From CAWKEY01 sp963696315 (GTDB lineage Bacteria; Pseudomonadota; Gammaproteobacteria; Methylococcales; Methylomonadaceae): a stretch of DNA of 64,000 nucleotides. The translations under genes and the position numbers were made by a program. The stretch lies in contig CAVOJU010000030.1 of the NCBI GenBank assembly GCA_963696315.1, positions 124,001-188,000 of the forward strand. Direction: 5' to 3'. Below, one piece after another: positions 19,513 through 27,123 of the stretch. The notes beneath the pieces were generated by a model. The model did no database searches, was not told the origin of the DNA, and worked only from the letters and a program-made list of their open reading frames with translations. Position 1 is the first letter of the stretch. Each line of letters begins with the position of its first letter.

Positions 19513-20052
19513 ATGGTTAATAAAACTAGAGTCGCCACCGCCTCGTTAGCGGGTTGCTTTGGCTGCCACATGTCATTTCTGGATATTGATGAACGCATGT
19601 TGCAGTTGGCCGAAGTCGTCGAATTTGACCGCTCGCCCATTACCGATATAGAACATTGCACAAATTGTGATATAGGGTTGATTGAGGGCGGTGTTTGTAA
19701 TTCGGAAAATGTCCATGTATTGCGCGAGTTCCGCAAAAACTGCAAAATTCTGGTTGCCGTAGGCGCTTGTGCGATTAATGGCGGTCTTCCGGCAATGCGC
19801 AATTTTATTCCGTTGGAAGAATGCCTGAATGAGGCCTATATGCACAGCATCGGCGTTGAAAATCCGCAGATACCGAGCGATCCTGAGCTGCCACTGCTAT
19901 TGGATAAAGTGTATCCGCTTCACGAAATCGTCAAAGTAGATTATTTTTTGCCTGGCTGTCCGCCGTCAGCGGATGTGTTCTGGAAATTTTTGACTGACTT
20001 GCTGGAAGGGCGAGAGCCGTCGCTGCCCTATGAGTTGGTGCATTACGATTAA
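19513..20052 (+). CDS. hoxY: HoxY, [NiFe] hydrogenase small subunit
   Basis: Short-type small subunit (179 aa, no Tat signal) holding the proximal 4Fe-4S cluster and pairing with HoxH. Cysteine motifs are GCFGCHMS near the N-terminus, CNSENV after EGGV, VGACAINGG near residue 80, and LPGCPPSAD near 145. The lack of a signal peptide places the enzyme in the cytoplasm. It starts 2 bases after hoxU, with GGAG just upstream. Confidence 0.96.
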   Translation: MVNKTRVATASLAGCFGCHMSFLDIDERMLQLAEVVEFDRSPITDIEHCTNCDIGLIEGGVCNSENVHVLREFRKNCKILVAVGACAINGGLPAMRNFIPLEECLNEAYMHSIGVENPQIPSDPELPLLLDKVYPLHEIVKVDYFLPGCPPSADVFWKFLTDLLEGREPSLPYELVHYD

Positions 20053-20151
20053 CAAAGTGCGAAGATCGGGTCAGCGATAGCCTAACCCTACACATCGAAG
20101 CAGCAAATGTTGGTTTACGCTATCGTTAAGCCAACCTATACGAGAATTATT

Positions 20152-21648
20152 ATGTACGAGAATTTAGAAACAGCCGAAAACGCTCAAAATTTGAAGCGCG
20201 TCGTAGTCGATCCGGTTTCTCGCGTAGAAGGCCACGGCAAGGTCACTTTATTACTGGACGAAAACAATAAGGTTCAGCAGGCCCGGCTGCATATTGTTGA
20301 GTTCCGCGGTTTTGAGCGCTTCATTCAAGGGCGGCCTTATTGGGAGCTGCCGGTATTGGTTCAGCGCTTATGCGGCATTTGTCCGGTAAGCCATCATTTA
20401 GCGGCCGCGAAAGCCATAGACCAACTGGTCGGTATAGATCCAGAAAACTTACCCGTTTCAGCGGATAAATTAAGACGCCTGCTGCATTTTGGACAGGTGC
20501 TGCAATCGCACTCCCTGCATTTCTTTCATCTTTCCAGCCCTGATTTATTGTTTGGTTTTGAAAGCGACATCAGCAAACGTTCAATTATTGCCGTGCTGGC
20601 TGCATTTCCAGACCTCGGTTTGCAGGGCGTGAAGATGCGCAAATACGGCCAGGAAGTGATACGCATGGTGTCCGGCAAACGTATTCATGGAACGGGGGCG
20701 ATTGCCGGAGGCATGAATAAATCATTGACTAAAGCCGAGCGTGATTATTTGCTGGAAGATATAGATCAGATTATTGAGTGGTCATCGGCGTCGGTCGAAC
20801 TCATTAAAAAAGTGCATTGCTCCAACCTGCCCTATTATGATGATTTTGCCACCATCCGCTCCAATTACCTCGGATTAATCAAGCCCGATGGCGCTTTGGA
20901 GCTTTATCACGGCGGTATACGCGCCAAAAATGATCAAGGCGAAACCCTGCTGGATCACATCGATTATTGTCAATATAACGATTATATCCATGAAGAAGTC
21001 CGCTCATGGACCTACATGAAATTTCCTTATCTGTTGTCCCTGGGCACGGAAAATGGCTGGTATCGTGTTGGGCCGCTGGCGCGTGTCAATAACTGTGACT
21101 ACATCAACACACCGCTGGCTGAAGCCGCGCGCGTGGAATTAAAAGCCCACGGCGGGGAAACTATGATCCATAGCACCCTGGCTTTTCACTGGTCGCGAAT
21201 GGTTGAGCTGCTGCATTGTGCCGAAAGTATCAAGGAATTGCTTCATGATCCCGACATCCTGGGCCATGATTTAGTCGCGCAAGGCGAAAAGCGTCATGAA
21301 GGCGTGGGCGTGATTGAAGCGCCACGCGGCACGCTGTTCCATCATTATCAAATCGACGAGAATGACATCGTTACCAAAGCCAATTTAATCGTCTCGACCA
21401 CCAGTAATAACATGGCGATGAATGAATCCGTGCGACAGGTTGCGGCAGAGTATCTATCCGGCCAGGAACTGACCGAGCCCCTGCTCAATAATCTGGAGGT
21501 GGCCATTCGGGCTTATGACCCTTGTTTATCGTGCGCCACGCATGCTGTCGGTAAAATGCCGCTGCAGCTTGAATTGCTGAATGCCGAGGGCAGGCTGATT
21601 GACAAGCTGGTCAAGCACGGCGACGGCATGATCGAGCACCATGTCTAG
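20152..21648 (+). CDS. hoxH: HoxH, [NiFe] hydrogenase large subunit
   Basis: Catalytic subunit carrying the Ni-Fe(CN)2CO centre. The L1 motif RLCGICPVSHH (near residue 75) and L2 motif DPCLSCATHAVG (near 460) supply the four nickel-binding cysteines; VEGHGKV and VVEFRGFE are typical of group 3d HoxH. A short tail follows the L2 motif, ending in IEHHV, and is presumably removed by the HoxW protease. The frame opens at 20107, but the ATG at 20152 (498 aa) is closer to the family N-terminus. It overlaps the next gene by 8 bases. Confidence 0.96.
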   Translation: MYENLETAENAQNLKRVVVDPVSRVEGHGKVTLLLDENNKVQQARLHIVEFRGFERFIQGRPYWELPVLVQRLCGICPVSHHLAAAKAIDQLVGIDPENLPVSADKLRRLLHFGQVLQSHSLHFFHLSSPDLLFGFESDISKRSIIAVLAAFPDLGLQGVKMRKYGQEVIRMVSGKRIHGTGAIAGGMNKSLTKAERDYLLEDIDQIIEWSSASVELIKKVHCSNLPYYDDFATIRSNYLGLIKPDGALELYHGGIRAKNDQGETLLDHIDYCQYNDYIHEEVRSWTYMKFPYLLSLGTENGWYRVGPLARVNNCDYINTPLAEAARVELKAHGGETMIHSTLAFHWSRMVELLHCAESIKELLHDPDILGHDLVAQGEKRHEGVGVIEAPRGTLFHHYQIDENDIVTKANLIVSTTSNNMAMNESVRQVAAEYLSGQELTEPLLNNLEVAIRAYDPCLSCATHAVGKMPLQLELLNAEGRLIDKLVKHGDGMIEHHV

Positions 21649-22231
21649 GCCTGTTCTTGTTTTTGGCTATGGTAATCTCAGTCGTGGTGATGATGCGTTG
21701 GGGCCGTTATTGCTCGAATTCATCGATGCCCATTTTGATTCAGACATTATTGAAATACTGACTGACTTTCAGTTGCAGATTGAACACGCGCTGGATCTGG
21801 AAAATAGGGAGCTGGTTTTGTTTGTCGATGCGTCTGTGGCTTGTGTTAGTGCTTTAGATTTTATCTGGCTTGAGCCCACCCGAGACCAAAGCTTTACCAC
21901 TCACGCCATGAGCCCATCGGCCGTGTTACAGGTTTATCAGGTTATCAAAAAACAAGTGCCACCGCCGTGTTTTTTGCTCAGCATTAAAGCAGAAAAGATG
22001 GAGCTTGGGGAGGGCCTAACTACTCAAGCGCAAGACCATTTAAACCAGGCGTGTCAGTTTGCAGGGCGATTGCTCCAGAATCCGAATGTGGATTTCTGGA
22101 GGCAACAGGCAAGCGAAAGCGTCAAATCGGTATCCGAGCCGGTGAGCACAAGTGCTGCTTTGCGGCCATGCATGACCAATCTGTCCGGAACAGATTGGCA
22201 CTGGCCCGAAGGGGGCATGGCAGGGATAGCC
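21641..22231 (+). CDS. hoxW: HoxW-type hydrogenase maturation endopeptidase (frame runs on into HypA)
   Basis: Cleaves the C-terminal tail of nickel-loaded HoxH. The first about 150 residues are HyaD/HybD/HoxW-like: GYGNLSRGDDALGPLL near the start (metal-binding Asp), VLFVDAS near residue 60 and a late histidine (TTHAMSP). No stop precedes hypA: the frame goes through about 45 low-similarity residues and a 9-bp inverted repeat directly into HypA. A one-base shift would end HoxW at a TGA at 22142-22144 (about 168 aa, a normal size). Either a true HoxW-HypA fusion or a stop hidden by an indel. Confidence 0.85.
22176..22198 (+). repeat. Perfect 9-bp inverted repeat between hoxW and hypA parts
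   Basis: CCAATCTGT (22176-22184) and ACAGATTGG (22190-22198) with a five-base loop, 34 bases before the HypA ATG. Its place inside an otherwise featureless linker suggests former intergenic sequence, for example an mRNA-processing or translation-control hairpin. Confidence 0.6.
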
Positions 22232-22573
22232 ATGCATGAACTCTCCCTGCTTGAGAGCGTGCGGGAGATTCTGGAAGAACATGCCCGCAGCCAGAAATTC
22301 AGCAAAATCACCCGAGTGACTTTGGAAGTAGGCCAGCTTTCCTGTGTTGAACCGGAGGCCTTGCGTTTCGGTTTTGATGTAGTGATGAAAGGTTCGCTGG
22401 CAGAAAATGCCGAGCTGATTATTTCCGAACTCAATGGCCTCGGGTTTTGTCAACAATGCAATCGGCAAGTAAAAATGCAAACCTTGCACGATCCTTGTGA
22501 TTATTGCGGCGGACATTCGCTGGAAATCATTCAGGGGGCTGAAATGAAGATTAAGGATTTAGTTGTTAGTTAG
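22232..22573 (+). CDS. hypA: HypA, hydrogenase nickel metallochaperone
   Basis: Delivers nickel to the hydrogenase large subunit with HypB. The ATG at 22232 gives a 113-residue HypA starting MHELSLLESVREIL, with the essential His2, and the zinc site C-x2-C...C-x2-C (CQQCN, CDYCGG). In known HypA the free N-terminus with His2 binds nickel, so independent initiation at this ATG is expected. CAGGGA eight bases upstream could serve as a ribosome binding site. In the given sequence it is also in frame with hoxW upstream. Confidence 0.9.
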   Translation: MHELSLLESVREILEEHARSQKFSKITRVTLEVGQLSCVEPEALRFGFDVVMKGSLAENAELIISELNGLGFCQQCNRQVKMQTLHDPCDYCGGHSLEIIQGAEMKIKDLVVS

Positions 22574-22665
22574 GGCAAACAGGCAAAAGAATTATTTACT
22601 CGAGGAACTTAACACTAATTTTTCTTCGTGCTGAGTAACAAAATTAAAGTCTTACAGGTTTAATT

Positions 22666-23433
22666 ATGTGTGGAATATGCGGCTGCGGTCAGATTGACCC
22701 AAAAAATACTCATCATCACTTTCACAAGCATAATCATGATCAAGGGCATCGGCATGATGATCATGAGAGCGGCAGATTGATTAAAGTTGAGCAGGACTTG
22801 CTGGGAAAAAATAATGCGTATGCCCGGCAAAACAGAGCGTATTTTCAACAACATCGCATTTTTGCGTTGAACCTGGTTTCTAGTCCGGGCGCCGGCAAGA
22901 CGACTTTGCTGGTTGAGACCATTAAAGTCTTAAAAGACCGCTTTCCTATTGCGGTCATTGAAGGCGATCAGCAGACCGAACATGACGCCGACCGCATCAG
23001 AGCAGCGGGCGTGCCGGCTCTGCAAATCAATACCGGTCGCGCCTGTCATCTTGATGCACACGGCGTTGGTCATGCCGTTATCGATTTGGGCGTAAAGGAC
23101 AATAGTCTGCTGGCAATTGAGAATGTCGGCAATCTGGTGTGCCCGTCCTCATTTGATTTGGGGGAAGCGCACAAAGTCGTGGTGCTGTCGGTTACCGAAG
23201 GCGACGACAAGCCGCTTAAATACCCGGATATGTTTCATGCCGCAGATTTAATGTTGATTAATAAAACGGACCTGTTGCCCTACGTTGATTTTGATGTCGA
23301 ACGCTGCATCAAGTTCGCTAAACAGGTTAATCCTTATATTCAGATTATCTGTCTATCTTCGACAAAAGGTGATAATTTTTCGGTCTGGACAGACTGGCTG
23401 AGCGAGCGGCTTGATTGCCTATCTCAAATATAA
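22666..23433 (+). CDS. hypB: HypB, GTPase for hydrogenase nickel insertion
   Basis: 255 aa SIMIBI GTPase. The N-terminal CGICGCG is the high-affinity metal motif, followed by a histidine-rich stretch (about residues 17-35) for nickel storage. P-loop SSPGAGKTT near residue 72, IEGDQQTEHDADR switch region, and NKTDLL for guanine specificity. Last hyp gene of the + strand run. The downstream cold-shock promoter begins right after its stop. Confidence 0.96.
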   Translation: MCGICGCGQIDPKNTHHHFHKHNHDQGHRHDDHESGRLIKVEQDLLGKNNAYARQNRAYFQQHRIFALNLVSSPGAGKTTLLVETIKVLKDRFPIAVIEGDQQTEHDADRIRAAGVPALQINTGRACHLDAHGVGHAVIDLGVKDNSLLAIENVGNLVCPSSFDLGEAHKVVVLSVTEGDDKPLKYPDMFHAADLMLINKTDLLPYVDFDVERCIKFAKQVNPYIQIICLSSTKGDNFSVWTDWLSERLDCLSQI

Positions 23434-23434
23434 A

Positions 23435-23463
23435 TTGACAGACTCATACATGCCCCATATAAT
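23435..23463 (+). promoter_or_regulatory. Perfect consensus sigma70 promoter upstream of csp
   Basis: TTGACA (23435-23440), a 17-base spacer and TATAAT (23458-23463): both hexamers and the spacing match the sigma70 consensus exactly. The -35 begins two bases after the hypB stop. The predicted transcript would start near 23470 and carry about 145 untranslated bases before csp, as in cspA-type genes whose long leaders control mRNA stability. Confidence 0.85.
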
Positions 23464-23614
23464 GCACACAGCTTGAAATGGTTTACCGTTATGCTTATCT
23501 CTACGAAAGTTCTTCTGTATCGCTCGTCCTGTTTATCATTAAGTAATTCTTACATTTCCCAGCTCATCTGCCTTAACAGGCATCAATTACTAAATTTTAT
23601 ATAGGACTACAAAT

Positions 23615-23824
23615 ATGGCTTCGTTAACTACAGGTACCGTTAAATGGTTTAATGCTGAGAAAGGCTTCGGTTTCATTCAGCAAGAAAGCGGCCCTGACGT
23701 TTTTGTTCACTTCCGTAATATCAACAGCGGCGGCTTTAAATCACTTGATGAAGGCCAAAGAGTACAGTTTACTGTCACTCAAGGTCAAAAAGGTCCGCAA
23801 GCAGAAGAAGTAACCGTCATCTAA
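23615..23824 (+). CDS. Cold-shock domain protein (CspA family)
   Basis: 69 aa single cold-shock domain with both RNA-binding motifs: KGFGFIQ (RNP1) and VFVHF (RNP2). Binds single-stranded nucleic acid as an RNA chaperone. It has its own consensus promoter and a strong terminator, so it is an independent unit between the converging hyp operons. I cannot tell which Csp paralogue it is. Confidence 0.96.
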   Translation: MASLTTGTVKWFNAEKGFGFIQQESGPDVFVHFRNINSGGFKSLDEGQRVQFTVTQGQKGPQAEEVTVI

Positions 23825-23831
23825 TTGCACT

Positions 23832-23867
23832 AAAAAAGCCGCAGCCCGGAAGGGCTGCGGCTTTTTT
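23832..23867. terminator. Bidirectional rho-independent terminator
   Basis: Sixteen-base perfect arms (AAAAAAGCCGCAGCCC at 23832-23847 and its complement at 23852-23867) with a GGAA loop and T-runs in both directions. It ends csp from the left and the hypF-purN transcript from the right. Confidence 0.95.
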
Positions 23868-23957
23868 TTGTCTGCTGTTTTTGGACATGAAACCGCTAAA
23901 ATTCCGCCTCGTGCTAACCCTGTTCTTGCGGCTTTTCGAGCAGCAAGTATTGCTTTT

Positions 23958-24560
23958 TTAAACAAGGCCACTCCCGGGTGCTCGCTGAGCGATTAACTTT
24001 CTGAGCGTTTCAATATATAAATCAGCTTCAATGGCCTGAACCCTGGTTCGCAATGAGTCCACGGTGTCATCGGAAAGTACTGGAACTTCTATTTGATTGA
24101 GTACGGGGCCTTCATCATATTCCTCGGTAACAATGTGCACGGAGGCGCCTGAAACGGTGTCGCCGGAATTCAGTACTGCTGCGTGCACGCGATCACCGTA
24201 CATGCCTTGGCCGCCATGTTTGGGCAGTAATGCCGGATGGATGTTCACGATGTTGCCTTTAAAATGCGCAAGCGTATGCGGGCCGATTTTTTTCATGTAG
24301 CCTGAAAGAACGATCAGGTCGGTGTGCACATTGGAAAGGGCATTGAGAATAGCCAGGTCTTCGCTTTCAGAATCGGGGTGGGTCTTGCCGTTGATTAATA
24401 GGGCGGGAATATGGTGGTGGTCGCACCAGTGCAGTATTTCCGAGTCAGGGTTATTGGTAATGACCAGGCCCAACTCGGCGTTCAGTGCGTTTTGCTGGAT
24501 AGCGGTAATTATTTTTTTGGCAGACGAGCCGCCGTGCGATGCGATAAAGCTGATTTTCAT
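23958..24560 (-). CDS. PurN-like formyltransferase at end of hyp operon
   Basis: 200 aa formyltransferase fold. The catalytic triad of glycinamide ribonucleotide transformylase is present: Asn and His in NIHPALLPK and Asp in EEYDEGPV. The N-terminal substrate-phosphate loop differs from E. coli PurN (residues 11-13 read G-S-S instead of G-S-N, in SHGGSSAKK). The GGQGMYGDRVH segment resembles the Bacteroidetes-type PurN. It lies 59 bases after hypE on the same strand, not beside purM. It could be an ordinary PurN, or a formyl-tetrahydrofolate-dependent enzyme linked to hydrogenase maturation. The family is sure, the substrate is not. Confidence 0.8.
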   Translation of the reverse strand: MKISFIASHGGSSAKKIITAIQQNALNAELGLVITNNPDSEILHWCDHHHIPALLINGKTHPDSESEDLAILNALSNVHTDLIVLSGYMKKIGPHTLAHFKGNIVNIHPALLPKHGGQGMYGDRVHAAVLNSGDTVSGASVHIVTEEYDEGPVLNQIEVPVLSDDTVDSLRTRVQAIEADLYIETLRKLIAQRAPGSGLV

Positions 24561-24619
24561 TGGGTTGTCCGTTTTCGATATGAATATGGCTCAAGAAATA
24601 AGTTTGCGGGCAGAATTGT

Positions 24620-25667
24620 TCAGCATATTCTGGGTAGTTGTTCACCGCTCAGTAAGTCCAGTACCCGGCTGATGCCCATTGTAGTATGCAAGCTTACCAT
24701 ACCTTGCCCGTGGGTTGAGCGAACGGAACCGATCCGGCGCGCCTGCCGGCCTAAGGGATGCTGCCAAAGTAGCGACAAAGCCCGGTCGTTCTGTGATTCG
24801 GGTACAAATACGGCAAATGCGCCTTCATTGGCAATATAAAGAGGATCAAATCCTAAAATTTCACAGGCGCTGTTGACATTCTGCTGGATGGGTAACGTGC
24901 TCTCGTTAATCTCGATGTGATGATGCGAGGTGTTTGCCAGCTCGATGAGAGCGCTGGCAAGCCCGCCGCGGGTCAGGTCTCTCATGCAATGGATGTCAAT
25001 GCCGCCTTCAAGCATGCTCTGAACCAGACCGGAAACATCAGCGCAATCGCTTTCTATGCTGTGTTCAAAGTTCAAACCTTCGCGTTCCAGCATGACGGCA
25101 ATGCCGTGCCGCGCCAGATCGCTGTTAATGATGATGCTGTCGCCCGCCTGAATGCGGGAAGGATTAACGTTGATGTTTTTGTCAATTAGGCCAATGCCGG
25201 CTGTATTAATATATAGCCCGTCACCTTTGCCGCTATCGACTACTTTAGTGTCGCCGGTTACGATCAGTATGCCGGCCTGTTGTGCGGCGTGCTGCATGGA
25301 CTGGATGATGCGCTGCAGGTCTGTAATCGCGAAAACCTTCTTCAATGATCAGAGAACAGCTCATGTATAGAGGTTTTGCGCCGCTCATGGCAAGGTCGTT
25401 TAAAGTGCCGCATACAGCCAGCTTGCCGATATCGCCGCCAGGAAAAAACAGCGGTTTTACGACATAAGAATCAGTCGTAAAGGCAAGATTGGCCCCGTCG
25501 ATGTTGACGACCGCGCTATCGTGTTTCTGGTTTAAAACAGGATTGTTGAATGTCGGCTGGATGACGCTGTCCAGCAATTGTTGCATCAGGCGGCCACCGC
25601 CGCCATGGGCCATCACTATCTGTTGATATTGCAGCGGCAGCGGGCAGTTTAACTTTAAATCAGACAT
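24620..25667 (-). CDS. hypE: HypE, carbamoyl-to-cyanide dehydratase (one frameshift)
   Basis: With HypF it makes the cyanide ligands of the Fe centre: ATP-dependent dehydration of a thiocarbamate on its C-terminal cysteine. The start (MSDLKLNCPLP) at 25667 precedes the conserved AHGGGGRLM. The N-terminal part runs to LIIEEGF, then the frame breaks near 25330-25336 and resumes with AITDLQRI. Removing one T from a TTTT run on the coding strand repairs it. The C-terminus PRIC, with the acceptor cysteine, is intact. It overlaps the end of hypD. Confidence 0.93.
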
Positions 25668-25668
25668 G

Positions 25669-26754
25669 TTAATGACGGCGGTAGCGGTGATAGGCTGCAC
25701 AGGCGCCTTCGGATGAAATCATGGTGGCGCCGAGCGGATGTTCCGGCGTGCAGGAGCTGCCAAATTCGGGACATTGCGCTGGTTTAAGCAAGCCTTGAAG
25801 AATTTCACCGCTGCGGCAGCTGGCTGATTCCTGGGTGTTGATGTCACCTACGGCAAAGCGCTGTTCAGCATTCCAGTCGTCGAATTCAGGTTTTAATGCC
25901 AAGCCGCTGGCGGCGATTGCGCCTAGTCCTCGCCAATTTCTGTCGACGACATTGAAAATTTTCTGCATGAGTTGTTGAGCCGGCAGGTTGCCTTGTTCAG
26001 TGACCACTCGGCTGTATTCATTTTCAACCTGATAGCGGTTTTCTTCGAGTTGCTTGATGCACAGAAACAGCCCATGCAGAATGTCAAGGGGCTCAAAACC
26101 GGTGATTACAATCGGTATGCGGAATTGGGCCGATAATGGCAGATATTCATGGTAGCCCATAATCGCGCACACATGTCCAGCACCCAGAAAGCCCTGCACT
26201 GTGTTGTCAGGCGAGGCGAGCAGCATGTGCATGACCGGCGGCACCCGCACGTGGCAAATCAGCAATGAGAAATTTTTTAGATTGAGTTGCCTGGCTTGAT
26301 GAGCTGCCAGAGCGGTAGACGGCGCTGTGGTTTCAAAGCCCACGCCAAAAAATACGATTTGTTTGCCGGAGTTTTGCTGGGCAATGGTCAGTGCATCCAG
26401 GGGTGAATAGACGATGCGTATGTCGGCGCCCTGTGCCTTGAGGCTGAGCAGGTCGTGGTGGGAGCCTGGAACGCGTAGCATGTCGCCAAATGAACAAAAA
26501 ATAACCTCAGGCAAGGCGGCAATAGCCAGCGCTTTATCGATGTAGTCGAGCGGCGTTACGCAAACCGGACAGCCCGGGCCATGGATTAGGCTGATCGCAT
26601 CAGGCAAAAGCTGATCAATGCCATATTTGATAATGCTGTGCGTCTGGCCTCCGCAGACCTCCATGATAGTCCAAGGCCGGGTTGTAATGGTCTTTATAGC
26701 GGAAAGCAGGTTTTTAGCCTGAGCAGGGTCGCGATATTCATTTAGATATTTCAT
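25669..26754 (-). CDS. hypD: HypD, Fe-S scaffold for Fe(CN)2CO assembly
   Basis: 361 aa. Works with HypC to carry the iron while CN and CO are attached. Family motifs are EVCGGQTH, HGPGCPVCVTP and a C-terminal cysteine region (ESASCRSGEILQG, then FGSSCTPEHPLG) for the 4Fe-4S cluster. The ATG is preceded by AGGAGAG. That ribosome binding site and start lie in a 61-bp tandem repeat shared with the hypC-hypD spacer. The 3' end overlaps the first bases of the hypE frame. Confidence 0.95.
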   Translation of the reverse strand: MKYLNEYRDPAQAKNLLSAIKTITTRPWTIMEVCGGQTHSIIKYGIDQLLPDAISLIHGPGCPVCVTPLDYIDKALAIAALPEVIFCSFGDMLRVPGSHHDLLSLKAQGADIRIVYSPLDALTIAQQNSGKQIVFFGVGFETTAPSTALAAHQARQLNLKNFSLLICHVRVPPVMHMLLASPDNTVQGFLGAGHVCAIMGYHEYLPLSAQFRIPIVITGFEPLDILHGLFLCIKQLEENRYQVENEYSRVVTEQGNLPAQQLMQKIFNVVDRNWRGLGAIAASGLALKPEFDDWNAEQRFAVGDINTQESASCRSGEILQGLLKPAQCPEFGSSCTPEHPLGATMISSEGACAAYHRYRRH

Positions 26755-26815
26755 GCAGGACTCTCCTGTCCAGCAGCCTTCGAGGCTGTGAATTTGTTCC
26801 AGACATATTTATCAT
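26738..26815 (-). CDS. Possible 25-codon upstream ORF overlapping the hypD start
   Basis: The duplicated repeat unit supplies a second copy of AGGAGAG-TCCTGC-ATG upstream of hypD. Translation from this ATG (26815) runs out of frame with hypD for 25 codons and stops 16 bases beyond the hypD start codon. It resembles no protein family and may only influence hypD translation. Confidence 0.3.
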   Translation of the reverse strand: MINMSGTNSQPRRLLDRRVLHEISK

Positions 26816-26872
26816 GCAGGACTCTCCTGTCCAGCACCTTTGAGGTTCTGATTATGGTTCCAGACCAATGTC
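26751..26872. repeat. Two tandem 61-bp repeats between hypC and hypD
   Basis: Units start at 26751 and 26812. The first 25 bases are identical, and GTTCCAGAC recurs at the same offset; the middle parts differ. On the hyp coding strand each unit carries AGGAGAG followed by an ATG, so the hypD translation-initiation region has been duplicated. Confidence 0.85.
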
Positions 26873-27118
26873 TCATGAGGGCTTGTCAAGTGCGCATAAA
26901 TCCTGAAATGCCTGTAGACTGGCCTGCGCTTCCTCGGCATCCACCATGGCGATAGCGAAGCCGGCATGGACGATGACATAGTCATTGATTTTGGCGTCAG
27001 GCACATAGGCCAAACTGATTTCCCGGGCGATGCCGGAAAAATCAATGTGTCCTGTACGCGCCAGTGGGTCGGTATCGTTAGACACGCTGATAATTTGGCC
27101 GGGTACTGCTAAGCACAT
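26873..27118 (-). CDS. hypC: HypC, hydrogenase maturation chaperone
   Basis: 81 aa HypC/HupF family. Starts MCLAVPGQI: Cys2 is the residue that binds HypD, iron and the large-subunit precursor after Met removal. Lies 5 bases downstream of hypF and upstream of hypD. The C-terminal helix (EEAQASLQAF) is typical. Confidence 0.95.
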   Translation of the reverse strand: MCLAVPGQIISVSNDTDPLARTGHIDFSGIAREISLAYVPDAKINDYVIVHAGFAIAMVDAEEAQASLQAFQDLCALDKPS

Positions 27119-27123
27119 GGGGG

